Shown here piece by piece: positions 24,019 through 30,881 of a stretch of DNA of 64,000 nucleotides (position 1 is the stretch's first letter; every line of letters starts with the position of its first letter). The position numbers and the translations under genes are program-made. The DNA comes from JAHIVB01 sp964574705 (lineage in GTDB: Bacteria; Bacillota_I; Bacilli_A; Izemoplasmatales; Hujiaoplasmataceae), in assembly GCA_964574705.1 (NCBI GenBank), contig CAZNOO010000001.1, forward strand, positions 62,001 through 126,000. Direction: 5' to 3'. The notes under the pieces are model-generated. The model was not told the origin of the DNA. It worked only from the letters and a program-made list of their open reading frames with translations, and made no database searches.

Positions 24019-24530
24019 TCGCTGTATTGTTTCCACCAGTAATATAATTTGGTTTTCTTATAGACATAGAACCTGCTTTTTTCAAGAACTCGATGAGATG
24101 GAATGTTCGTTTTTAATGTTTGCGCAAGAATCTCGCCTACATCGGGCAAGGATTGCAAGTATTCCGTAAAGGCAATCACAGCTTCTGTCATATACCCTTT
24201 CTTTCTGTATTCTTGATTCAGTCCATAACCGATTTCGATTTGGCGAAGTGTATTGGGACAGTCTTTTGAAAGAATGCTGCCAAGAATGGTTTTGTCTTTC
24301 TTTCGAGCAATCATCCAAACAGTATGATAAATCATATTATTTGGGTCTTTTATTAAAAGATCTGCTTGATTCTGAAATATCGTAGAAATCGGTGGAATCA
24401 ACGGTTCTCCATTGTAAACGTATCCCGTTTTGAGTTCAAAGGACGAAATGTCTTCCAAAAGAATTTCAAGTTGACGTAGTGAAAGTGGCAGAAGTTCCAA
24501 TCGTGGAGTATTTATGTTCAAAGGGTTCAC
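24015..24530 (-). CDS. GNAT-family N-acetyltransferase (RimJ/RimL-like)
   Basis: The 171-residue protein begins INTPRLELLPLSLRQ, the usual entry of RimJ/RimL-type acetyltransferases, and has the acetyl-CoA loop NQEYRKKGYMTEAV near residue 105 and the late NIPSHRVLEKSRF segment. It reads from a GTG start (24530) with only a poor ribosome site and begins 12 bases after the pyrophosphatase stop, so it is probably translated from the same minus-strand transcript. The acceptor (protein N-terminus, amino sugar or antibiotic) is unknown. Confidence 0.85.
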   Translation of the reverse strand: MNPLNINTPRLELLPLSLRQLEILLEDISSFELKTGYVYNGEPLIPPISTIFQNQADLLIKDPNNMIYHTVWMIARKKDKTILGSILSKDCPNTLRQIEIGYGLNQEYRKKGYMTEAVIAFTEYLQSLPDVGEILAQTLKTNIPSHRVLEKSRFYVYKKTKLYYWWKQYSE

Positions 24531-24542
24531 CAGGCTTTATGT

Positions 24543-26648
24543 TTAGAATAGATGGTACATTAAGAAAATAATAGAAAGAAGGCTTGCGATTAAGCTAACA
24601 ACCGTGATTTGAGTATTGATTGATGGACCGGCGGTGTCTTTAAATGGATCTCCTACAGTGTCGCCGACGACAGCTGCTTTGTGAGCTTCGCTTCCTTTAC
24701 CACCATGATGTCCAGATTCAACGTATTTTTTGGAGTTGTCCCATAATCCACCACTGTTTGACAAGAATAATGCAAGGAGAAGTCCGCTGACGATATTACC
24801 TGCTAAGAATCCACCGATAGCATAAACACCACCGACAAATCCTACAACAACGGTAATGACGATTGCGAAGAGACCTGCAGGAATCAATTCTTTTAACGCG
24901 CCTTCGGTCGCAATTTCAATACATTTGTCTGATTCAGGCATAATGCCTTCAATTCCTTCTTTTAACCCTGGAATTTCTTCAAATTGACGATGAATTTCAG
25001 CGACCATTCTTTCTGCGTTTCGGTTGACACCAAGCATTAAGAGTGCACTGAATACGGCAGGGACTGCAGCTCCTATCAACAATCCAAAGAATACGGCAGG
25101 GTTCATGATGTCGAATCCTTGAATTAATGGGTCAGATAGTCCTCTTTCAACAATTGCGGAGTTGACTTCAGTGATAAAGGCACCGAGCAATGAAATGACT
25201 GTGAGTCCCGCTGCACCAATTGCGAATCCTTTCGTAACGGCTTTTACAGTATTTCCAGCAGAGTCGAGGGAATCAGTTATAGCGATGACTTCATCTCCAA
25301 GATGTCCCATTTCAGCCAACCCTCTTGCATTATCAACAATAGGGCCATATGCGTCATTTGAGATAATCATCCCAACGATTGAAAGCATTCCAACGGCCGC
25401 CATAGAGATACCGAACAGGGCAAACTCAACTTCGTGTCCGGATGCAATACCCAGAGGAGCAGCTATTTTATAAGCGGCGAATGCGGATAAGGCAATACCA
25501 ATCATCGCAGGTAAAACGGAAAGAAAACCATAGGAGACGCCTGAAATGATGGTGAGAGCGGGTCCGCTTTCACTTGCTTTTGCAGTGTTTCGTACGGGCT
25601 TTTTAGAATCGTCCGTGAAATAATCAGTCGCAATACCAACGATAACGCCAACGAGTAGACCTACAACAGAAGCAAAATAGATTCTCCATTCAAAATTGAA
25701 AATCCATGTGGCGATTGCAGTTAAAACAGTAAATAAAGCAGTTGTAATATAGGTGCTCGAATTTAAAGCTCGAGTAGGATTTCCATGTTTGCCCATTCTT
25801 GCATTGGCGACGCCAATGATTGATGCCAATAAACCAATCGCAGCATAAGCAAATACCATTACGGTAAATCTGGAATCTCCAACGATAAGATCAATGGCAG
25901 AACCGATAACGAGTGCAGCTGCCATACTGGCAACATGAGAGTCAAATAAGTCCGCGCCCATTCCGGCAACATCTCCAACGTTATCTCCGACGTTATCGGC
26001 GATAACTGCTGGATTTCGAGGGTCATCTTCGGCAAGTCCAAGTTCTATTTTACCAACCAAATCCGCACTGATGTCAGCGGTTTTTGTAAAGATGCCGCCT
26101 CCGGCTTTTGCAAATAAAGCAAGAGAAGAAGCTCCAAAACTGAATCCGAGAATCATGGTTGGATTATTTGTAATGTAGAAGACTAAAGCAACTCCCAATA
26201 AACTGGATCCAACGACGGCCATTCCCATAACGGCACCACCACGGAACCCGGAGAGGAAGGAAGGTCTAATTCCTCTTTGTGCAGCTTCAGCGGTTTTCTT
26301 GTTCGCAATCGTTGCGACGAAGATTCCGATTTTACCAGCAAACGCACTGAATAAGGTTCCAAACAAGTAAGCAAAAGTCATTGTTACATTATCTACCCAA
26401 GCTCCATTCCAAATTGGAGAAGGAAGAAATAAAAGAATCAAAAGAGCTACAACACCAGCAAATTTAGATAGAACCAAATATTCTTTCTTTAAAAAAGTAT
26501 TTGCTCCGCTTCGAATCAATTCACTGATGGACTCGATTTTCGGGTTGGAACTATCTTGTTTTTTGACCCAAAGATAAAGCCATCCTGCAAAAACAAATGC
26601 GAGAAACGAGATAAAAATGCTGAAAAGTATTGCAAATAATGTTGACAT
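24543..26648 (-). CDS. hppA: Membrane proton-translocating pyrophosphatase
   Basis: The 701-residue integral membrane protein couples pyrophosphate hydrolysis to ion pumping. It has about 16 hydrophobic segments and the family motif EDDPRNPAVIADNVGDNVGD. The segment GNTVKAVTKGF carries Lys where potassium-dependent enzymes have Ala, which in this family marks potassium-independent, proton-pumping members. I start it at the ATG at 26648, eight bases after GGAG, rather than at a GTG three codons upstream. A minus-strand TTGACA lies at 26722-26717. In a fermenter it would recover biosynthetic pyrophosphate as ion gradient. Pump specificity for H+ over Na+ is inferred. Confidence 0.95.
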   Translation of the reverse strand: MSTLFAILFSIFISFLAFVFAGWLYLWVKKQDSSNPKIESISELIRSGANTFLKKEYLVLSKFAGVVALLILLFLPSPIWNGAWVDNVTMTFAYLFGTLFSAFAGKIGIFVATIANKKTAEAAQRGIRPSFLSGFRGGAVMGMAVVGSSLLGVALVFYITNNPTMILGFSFGASSLALFAKAGGGIFTKTADISADLVGKIELGLAEDDPRNPAVIADNVGDNVGDVAGMGADLFDSHVASMAAALVIGSAIDLIVGDSRFTVMVFAYAAIGLLASIIGVANARMGKHGNPTRALNSSTYITTALFTVLTAIATWIFNFEWRIYFASVVGLLVGVIVGIATDYFTDDSKKPVRNTAKASESGPALTIISGVSYGFLSVLPAMIGIALSAFAAYKIAAPLGIASGHEVEFALFGISMAAVGMLSIVGMIISNDAYGPIVDNARGLAEMGHLGDEVIAITDSLDSAGNTVKAVTKGFAIGAAGLTVISLLGAFITEVNSAIVERGLSDPLIQGFDIMNPAVFFGLLIGAAVPAVFSALLMLGVNRNAERMVAEIHRQFEEIPGLKEGIEGIMPESDKCIEIATEGALKELIPAGLFAIVITVVVGFVGGVYAIGGFLAGNIVSGLLLALFLSNSGGLWDNSKKYVESGHHGGKGSEAHKAAVVGDTVGDPFKDTAGPSINTQITVVSLIASLLSIIFLMYHLF

Positions 26649-26751
26649 CAATTTCACTCCATTCTAAACATATCTAAGATTTATTTTATCATTATTGAAA
26701 ATTGATTGCAATCGTCTGTCAAAATGTTTCAAAATCTATACCTCCTTTTTT

Positions 26752-26789
26752 TCATATGGCTTGACAACCTTATGCCCATATGATACATT
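26752..26789 (+). promoter_or_regulatory. Rubredoxin promoter flanked by an inverted repeat
   Basis: TTGACA (26761-26766) and a weaker TACATT (26784-26789) are 17 bases apart. Perfect 8-base arms TCATATGG (26752-26759) and CCATATGA (26776-26783) lie on either side of the -35, suggesting a dimeric regulator site. Confidence 0.6.
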
Positions 26790-26823
26790 TATAGCAAGAT
26801 TATGAAACATTGGAGGGAACAAA

Positions 26824-26985
26824 ATGCAAAAATGGATTTGTGATATTTGTGGATGGGTCTATGATCCCGAATTGGGAGATCCGGATGGAGGAATCGCTCC
26901 CGGAACGCCATTCGAAGATATTCCCGAAGACTGGGTTTGCCCAGAATGTGGAGTTACAAAAGACAACTTCAGTTTATTAGACTAA
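26824..26985 (+). CDS. Rubredoxin
   Basis: This 53-residue protein is a complete rubredoxin. The four iron-binding cysteines are in ICDICGWVYDP (residues 6 and 9) and VCPECG (residues 39 and 42), with the usual Asp-Pro-Glu-Gly-rich middle (GDPDGG, PGTPFEDIP, DW). It carries one electron at a low potential in the cytoplasm. A TTGGAGGGA ribosome site precedes the ATG. No rubrerythrin, superoxide reductase or rubredoxin reductase is adjacent, so its partner is elsewhere. It is a single-gene unit with its own promoter and terminator. Confidence 0.97.
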   Translation: MQKWICDICGWVYDPELGDPDGGIAPGTPFEDIPEDWVCPECGVTKDNFSLLD

Positions 26986-26986
26986 G

Positions 26987-27015
26987 AAAAAACGATGGAT
27001 TCCATCGTTTTTTTT
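26987..27015. terminator. Shared terminator of rubredoxin and RidA genes
   Basis: Arms AAAAAACGATGG and CCATCGTTTTTT with a 3-base loop; A and T runs on both sides serve both convergent genes. Confidence 0.9.
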
Positions 27016-27016
27016 C

Positions 27017-27394
27017 TTATTTTACACAGATGCAGTCAATCTCAATCAGCGCATTCTTAGGAAGTTTAGCGACTTCAATGGTTACTCTTGCAGGTTTGTG
27101 TTCACCAAAAAATGAAGCATAAACCAAATTCATCGCTGGAAAATTGGTCATGCTAGATAGATAGACCGTTGTTTTAACAATATCGGTAATTTGAAATCCA
27201 GCATTTTCAACAATTGATTTTAAATGTTTCAATGAAATGGCAGTTTGAGTTTCTATCTTTTCTTCAGCGAGAGCGCCGGTCTCTAGAATAATGGGAAGTT
27301 GTCCGGATACATAGAGTGTATTTCCAGCCAATATGGCTTGGGAATAAGGTCCTATCGCCTTTGGTGCCTGCTCAGAATGAATTACTTTTTTCAT
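27017..27394 (-). CDS. ridA: RidA-family enamine/imine deaminase
   Basis: The 125-residue protein is full length for the YjgF/YER057c/UK114 family. It hydrolyses reactive 2-aminoacrylate-type imines made by PLP enzymes, such as the cysteine-pathway enzymes in this window. Visible features are APKAIGPYSQAI at the N-terminus, VSGQLP near residue 30, the late ARVTIEVAKLPKNALIEID segment with the conserved Arg, and IEIDCICVK at the end. A minus-strand AGGAGGG ribosome site and a good promoter lie upstream. Confidence 0.93.
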   Translation of the reverse strand: MKKVIHSEQAPKAIGPYSQAILAGNTLYVSGQLPIILETGALAEEKIETQTAISLKHLKSIVENAGFQITDIVKTTVYLSSMTNFPAMNLVYASFFGEHKPARVTIEVAKLPKNALIEIDCICVK

Positions 27395-27422
27395 TTTACC
27401 CTCCTATAGAATACCTAAAATC

Positions 27423-27451
27423 ATTATACACCTGAAAAACATTTAATACAA
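27423..27451 (-). promoter_or_regulatory. Promoter of ridA
   Basis: On the minus strand TTGTAT (27451-27446) and TATAAT (27428-27423) are 17 bases apart, about 30 bases before the start codon. Confidence 0.75.
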
Positions 27452-27466
27452 TATTGATAAGAACGG

Positions 27467-27495
27467 TTGAATCAAATCAGCTAATTTAGTAAAAT
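27467..27495 (+). promoter_or_regulatory. Promoter of mscL
   Basis: TTGAAT (27467-27472) and TAAAAT (27490-27495) with a 17-base spacer, just upstream of the CGAGGTGA ribosome site. Confidence 0.6.
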
Positions 27496-27512
27496 GATTT
27501 CGAGGTGATATT

Positions 27513-27905
27513 ATGAAAAATTGGTTAAGTGAATTCAAAGCTTTTATTTCGAAAGGAAATGCGATTGATTTAGCAGTTGGTATTGTGATAGGTGGTGCAT
27601 TTAATGCAATCATCAAGAGCTTTGTGAGCGACATTATTATGCCCTTACTCAGTCTCCTCGTAAAATCGGACATTACCAAGCTTTATATTGTGTTACGTGG
27701 CAGTGCAACTTACGATAATGTCCTTGGAACTTTGATTTTGTCTGAAGATGCCGTTTTATTGAGATACGGAAGTTTCTTGCAAAGCATCATGGACTTTTTG
27801 ATTGTCGCTTTGGCAATCTTCCTTGCGCTCAAAGTCGTAGTTGCAGTTAAGAAGAGAATTGAATCTTTAAAGGAAGTAATCGCTCCTAAGCAAGAAAATC
27901 AATAG
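27513..27905 (+). CDS. mscL: Large-conductance mechanosensitive channel MscL
   Basis: The 130-residue protein opens under membrane tension to release solutes in hypo-osmotic shock, which matters especially to a cell without a rigid wall. It starts WLSEFKAFISKGNAIDLAVGIVIGGAF, the conserved N-terminal helix and TM1 of MscL, has a periplasmic loop at about 45-75, TM2 at about 78-100 (FLIVALAIFLALKVVVAV) and a charged C-terminal helix. Length fits the family. Confidence 0.95.
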   Translation: MKNWLSEFKAFISKGNAIDLAVGIVIGGAFNAIIKSFVSDIIMPLLSLLVKSDITKLYIVLRGSATYDNVLGTLILSEDAVLLRYGSFLQSIMDFLIVALAIFLALKVVVAVKKRIESLKEVIAPKQENQ

Positions 27906-27931
27906 CCTAAATCTAATTACACAAAGTGTTT

Positions 27932-27963
27932 CGGGCATTATTATGTCCGTAACTTGTTATAAT
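27932..27963 (+). promoter_or_regulatory. Operator-like inverted repeat and -10 of the aldo/keto reductase gene
   Basis: Arms CGGGCAT (27932-27938) and ATGTCCG (27943-27949), one mismatch, occupy the -35 region of a TATAAT at 27958-27963. No recognisable -35 hexamer exists, so the promoter may need an activator bound at the repeat. A weak terminator for mscL is the alternative. Confidence 0.45.
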
Positions 27964-27982
27964 ATAGGTGGAGGTACATAAA

Positions 27983-28807
27983 ATGAAAATAGAAAAAGAA
28001 TATATTTTAAGCAACGGGGTTGCAATTCCATCAATTGCATTTGGAACCTGGCAGATTCCAAACGGAGAAGTGGCCTATCAAGCAACGAAGGATGCTCTTG
28101 AAGCAGGGTATCGTCATATTGATACTGCCGCAGCATATGGTAACGAAGAATCAGTTGGCAAGGCAATTAAAGATTCCGGCTTGAAAAGAAAAGAAGTATT
28201 CATTACTTCAAAATTGAAAGCGGAACTGAAGGGCTATCAAGTTGCCTTGAATGAATTTGAAAAGACGATTAACAGACTTGGGGTATCCTATTTAGATCTG
28301 TATCTGATTCATGCGCCAAAACCTTGGGGATCTTCTCAAGATGCTTTGGATTTCACGGATGTCAACATTGAAAGTTGGAAGGCATTTGTTAAATTATATC
28401 GTGAAGGCAAAGTCAGGGCGATTGGAGTTTCCAATTTTAATCCAGAACATATTCAGCCGTTGATTGATGCGACGGGTTTTGTGCCTCATGCAGATCAAAT
28501 CTATTTATGTCCAGGTACAATTCAAGAAGAAACAGTGAATTATGCTAAAAAGCATCAGATTTTGATAGAAGCGTATTCTCCGTTTGCGTCTGGAAGGCTC
28601 TTTCAAGTCGAAGAAATCCATGAAATTGCTAGTAAATATAAGAAGTCAGCAGGACAAGTCGCACTTCGTTGGAGTTTGCAGCATGGACATCTTCCTTTGC
28701 CAAAATCGGTTCATAAACAAAGAATTATAGATAACCTAAATGTATTTGATTTTGAAGTTTCAGAAGAGGATATGAAAAGAATAGACCAGATTTCAATTAA
28801 ACGATAA
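27983..28807 (+). CDS. Aldo/keto reductase
   Basis: The 274-residue NADPH-dependent TIM-barrel oxidoreductase shows the catalytic set of the AKR family: Asp and Tyr in DTAAAYGNEESVGKA (about residues 45-59), Lys in SKLKAEL, and His in LYLIHAP. The C-terminal cofactor segment PLPKSVHKQRI is also present. The ATG at 27983 follows GTGGAGGTA; an upstream GTG lies in that ribosome site. The stop is about 20 bases before the FG-GAP protein start, so the two are likely co-transcribed. Substrate is unknown (2,5-diketogluconate or methylglyoxal-type reductases look alike). Confidence 0.9.
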   Translation: MKIEKEYILSNGVAIPSIAFGTWQIPNGEVAYQATKDALEAGYRHIDTAAAYGNEESVGKAIKDSGLKRKEVFITSKLKAELKGYQVALNEFEKTINRLGVSYLDLYLIHAPKPWGSSQDALDFTDVNIESWKAFVKLYREGKVRAIGVSNFNPEHIQPLIDATGFVPHADQIYLCPGTIQEETVNYAKKHQILIEAYSPFASGRLFQVEEIHEIASKYKKSAGQVALRWSLQHGHLPLPKSVHKQRIIDNLNVFDFEVSEEDMKRIDQISIKR

Positions 28808-28828
28808 TATCTTATAGGAGAAATGTCA

Positions 28829-30109
28829 ATGAGATTGATGCTTGCTTTAGGAATGTTTTTCATGTGCAGCTTTGAATTTGCATCAGGTATTTCGATTGCC
28901 ACTGAAGAAATCACTTTTTCAGAGAAAAAAGTAATTTCTTCTACAAGTGACGGGGCCTGGTCTGTTTTTGCTGCTGATTTGGACAATGATGGATTTCTAG
29001 ACGTCATTTCATCAAATACCAATAACGGTGAAGTTGCGTGGTTTCATAATCTTGGCGATTCAACTTTCTCAGAGGCTTACGTAATTTCTTCTACAGATTT
29101 AGGTGCTGTATCCGTATTTGCAAGCGATTTAAACAATGATGGGTATATTGACATCCTCGTAGCGGCTTCTTTAATTGATTCTCTTCTTTGGTATTCAAAT
29201 AATGGAGATGCTACGTTTACTGCACAACCGCCGATTTCAACTACGGTGGACAGTGTCTTTTCAGTCTATGCTGGTGACTTGAATGGTGATGGGTTTGAGG
29301 ATGTTTTGTCTGCAAGTCAAAATGATAATCAGGTACTTTGGTTTTTAAATAATCAAGATGGAACTTTTACAGAACAACCAGCTCTTTCTTCAGATGCAGA
29401 GGAACCAAATACAGTTTTTGTAATTGATTTAGATAATGACGGGTCCTTAGACGTCCTTTCAGCGAGTTATGCAGATGACTCGATAAACTGGTATAGGAAC
29501 AACGGAGACTCGACTTTTACAACTCAAACACCGATATCTACAACCATGGATGGAGCCATTTCCGTTTATGCCGATGATTTGAACAATGATGGATTCAATG
29601 ATGTATTGGCAGTCGGCCTTGCTAACAATGCCGTCGTTTGGTATGAAAACAATGGGAACAATACCTTTTCAGAGCATACTCCGATTTCTTTAGATGTTCG
29701 TGGCCCGAACTCTGTCCGAACTGGAGACTTCGACAACGATGGGTTCGTTGATATTTTGGTTACGGGATATCTAGATGATTCGATTATTTGGTATCGAAAC
29801 AATGGAGATGAAACATTTCTAGAGATGAGTGCAATTACATCGACTGCAAACGGCGTTAAGAATGCATTGGCTGCTGATTTGGACAATGATGGATATCTCG
29901 ATATTGTGGCAGCTAGTTGTTACGATGATACCATATCTTGGTATCAAAATTTAACACAAGCAGAAGAAATTGACGATGAAGTAGACGATGATTTCAATGA
30001 AGAGGAAGTCGAATCTGGAAATTTGCAATTGTTTATTTCTCTTCTTGGAATAGGCGTTGTAGTTCTGACGAGTGTTACAACGATTTTGATTGTAAAAAAA
30101 AGACATTAA
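28829..30109 (+). CDS. Membrane-anchored seven-bladed FG-GAP/VCBS propeller surface protein
   Basis: The 426-residue protein has a signal peptide (about 1-24), then seven repeats of about 50 residues, each with a calcium-loop motif DLDNDGFLD or close variants (Asp at about residues 50, 100, 150, 200, 250, 300, 350), followed by an acidic stretch, one transmembrane helix (LFISLLGIGVVVLTSVTTILIV) and a KKRH tail. Seven such repeats make a complete beta-propeller as in integrin-alpha-like bacterial proteins. It would face outwards and bind ligand or surfaces with calcium. The ATG at 28829 is eight bases from AGGAG; an ATG two codons earlier is too close. No enzyme domain is present. Confidence 0.88.
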   Translation: MRLMLALGMFFMCSFEFASGISIATEEITFSEKKVISSTSDGAWSVFAADLDNDGFLDVISSNTNNGEVAWFHNLGDSTFSEAYVISSTDLGAVSVFASDLNNDGYIDILVAASLIDSLLWYSNNGDATFTAQPPISTTVDSVFSVYAGDLNGDGFEDVLSASQNDNQVLWFLNNQDGTFTEQPALSSDAEEPNTVFVIDLDNDGSLDVLSASYADDSINWYRNNGDSTFTTQTPISTTMDGAISVYADDLNNDGFNDVLAVGLANNAVVWYENNGNNTFSEHTPISLDVRGPNSVRTGDFDNDGFVDILVTGYLDDSIIWYRNNGDETFLEMSAITSTANGVKNALAADLDNDGYLDIVAASCYDDTISWYQNLTQAEEIDDEVDDDFNEEEVESGNLQLFISLLGIGVVVLTSVTTILIVKKRH

Positions 30110-30176
30110 CAGACCTAAGTTATGTTATGTTTATATAAAAGACCATATTTCATAATCAAGAATCGGAGGAATTTGA

Positions 30177-30803
30177 ATGAAGAAGATTGATTTGTCTACT
30201 TGGGCTAGAAGAACGCATTACGAATTTTTTAAGAACTATGATATGCCTCATTTCAGTTTGACTGCAAATATTGATGTCACGAATTTATTGAAATATTCAA
30301 AAGAACACCATCTATCCTTTTTCGCACTGATGCTATATTTTGTATTTAAAACCGTAATGGAATTCCCTGAGTTTCGAACCCGAATCAGAGGAAATGAAGT
30401 GGTTGAACATGAGGTGGTTCACCCTTCTTTTACTGTACTTTCAGAATCAAATCTTGTAATGTTTGTCCCATCGGTTTATGATTCTGACATGTTTGCCTTT
30501 GAAAAACAAATTCGCCGTAATGTCGAAATAGCAAGAACAGGAATTGAATTGGTTGAAGAATATGGTCGAGACGATACGGTTTACATAACGACCATTCCCT
30601 GGGTCAGTTTCACTGATATGAAGCATCCTTTCGATACAAAAAATCCGGATTCCATTCCACGGATCGCATGGGGAAAATACACCGATAACGCGGGAGTAGT
30701 GACTTTGCCACTTTCAGTCACAGTTCACCATGCACTTTGTGACGGGTATCATGTTGGAATGTATTTTCTCAAACTGCAAGCATCAATCAATGATATACGA
30801 TGA
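30177..30803 (+). CDS. Chloramphenicol acetyltransferase-like O-acetyltransferase
   Basis: The 208-residue protein matches the trimeric type A CAT family in length and pattern: an early W/R motif (STWARRTHYEFF), a central FTVLSESN segment and the active-site HHALCDGYHVG near residue 184, whose second His is the catalytic base. Classical CAT enzymes acetylate chloramphenicol, but many genomic homologues act on other alcohols or are uncharacterised, so resistance is not assured. It has its own GGAGG ribosome site and is a single-gene unit. Confidence 0.85.
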   Translation: MKKIDLSTWARRTHYEFFKNYDMPHFSLTANIDVTNLLKYSKEHHLSFFALMLYFVFKTVMEFPEFRTRIRGNEVVEHEVVHPSFTVLSESNLVMFVPSVYDSDMFAFEKQIRRNVEIARTGIELVEEYGRDDTVYITTIPWVSFTDMKHPFDTKNPDSIPRIAWGKYTDNAGVVTLPLSVTVHHALCDGYHVGMYFLKLQASINDIR

Positions 30804-30828
30804 ACCACACAATGTGGTTCTTTTCTTT
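30802..30828 (+). terminator. Terminator of the CAT-like gene
   Basis: Perfect arms GAACCACA and TGTGGTTC with a 3-base loop, followed by TTTTCTTTT. Confidence 0.88.
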
Positions 30829-30879
30829 TGACTTAACACATCTGTTCGTGATATAATAAGCACACGGGGGGAGGGGTGT
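30828..30879 (+). promoter_or_regulatory. Copper operon promoter with candidate CsoR site
   Basis: TTGACT (30828-30833) and TATAAT (30852-30857) are 18 bases apart. Just downstream, ACAC (30862-30865) and GTGT (30876-30879) flank a G-rich tract that also forms the ribosome site. CsoR-family operators contain G/C tracts between short inverted repeats, and csoR is in this operon. Confidence 0.6.
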
Positions 30880-30881
30880 TT

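Noticed and set aside
30177..30803. Acquired chloramphenicol resistance gene
   Set aside because: The family is right, but there is no mobile context and chromosomal CAT-like proteins often act on other substrates; only a family call is justified.
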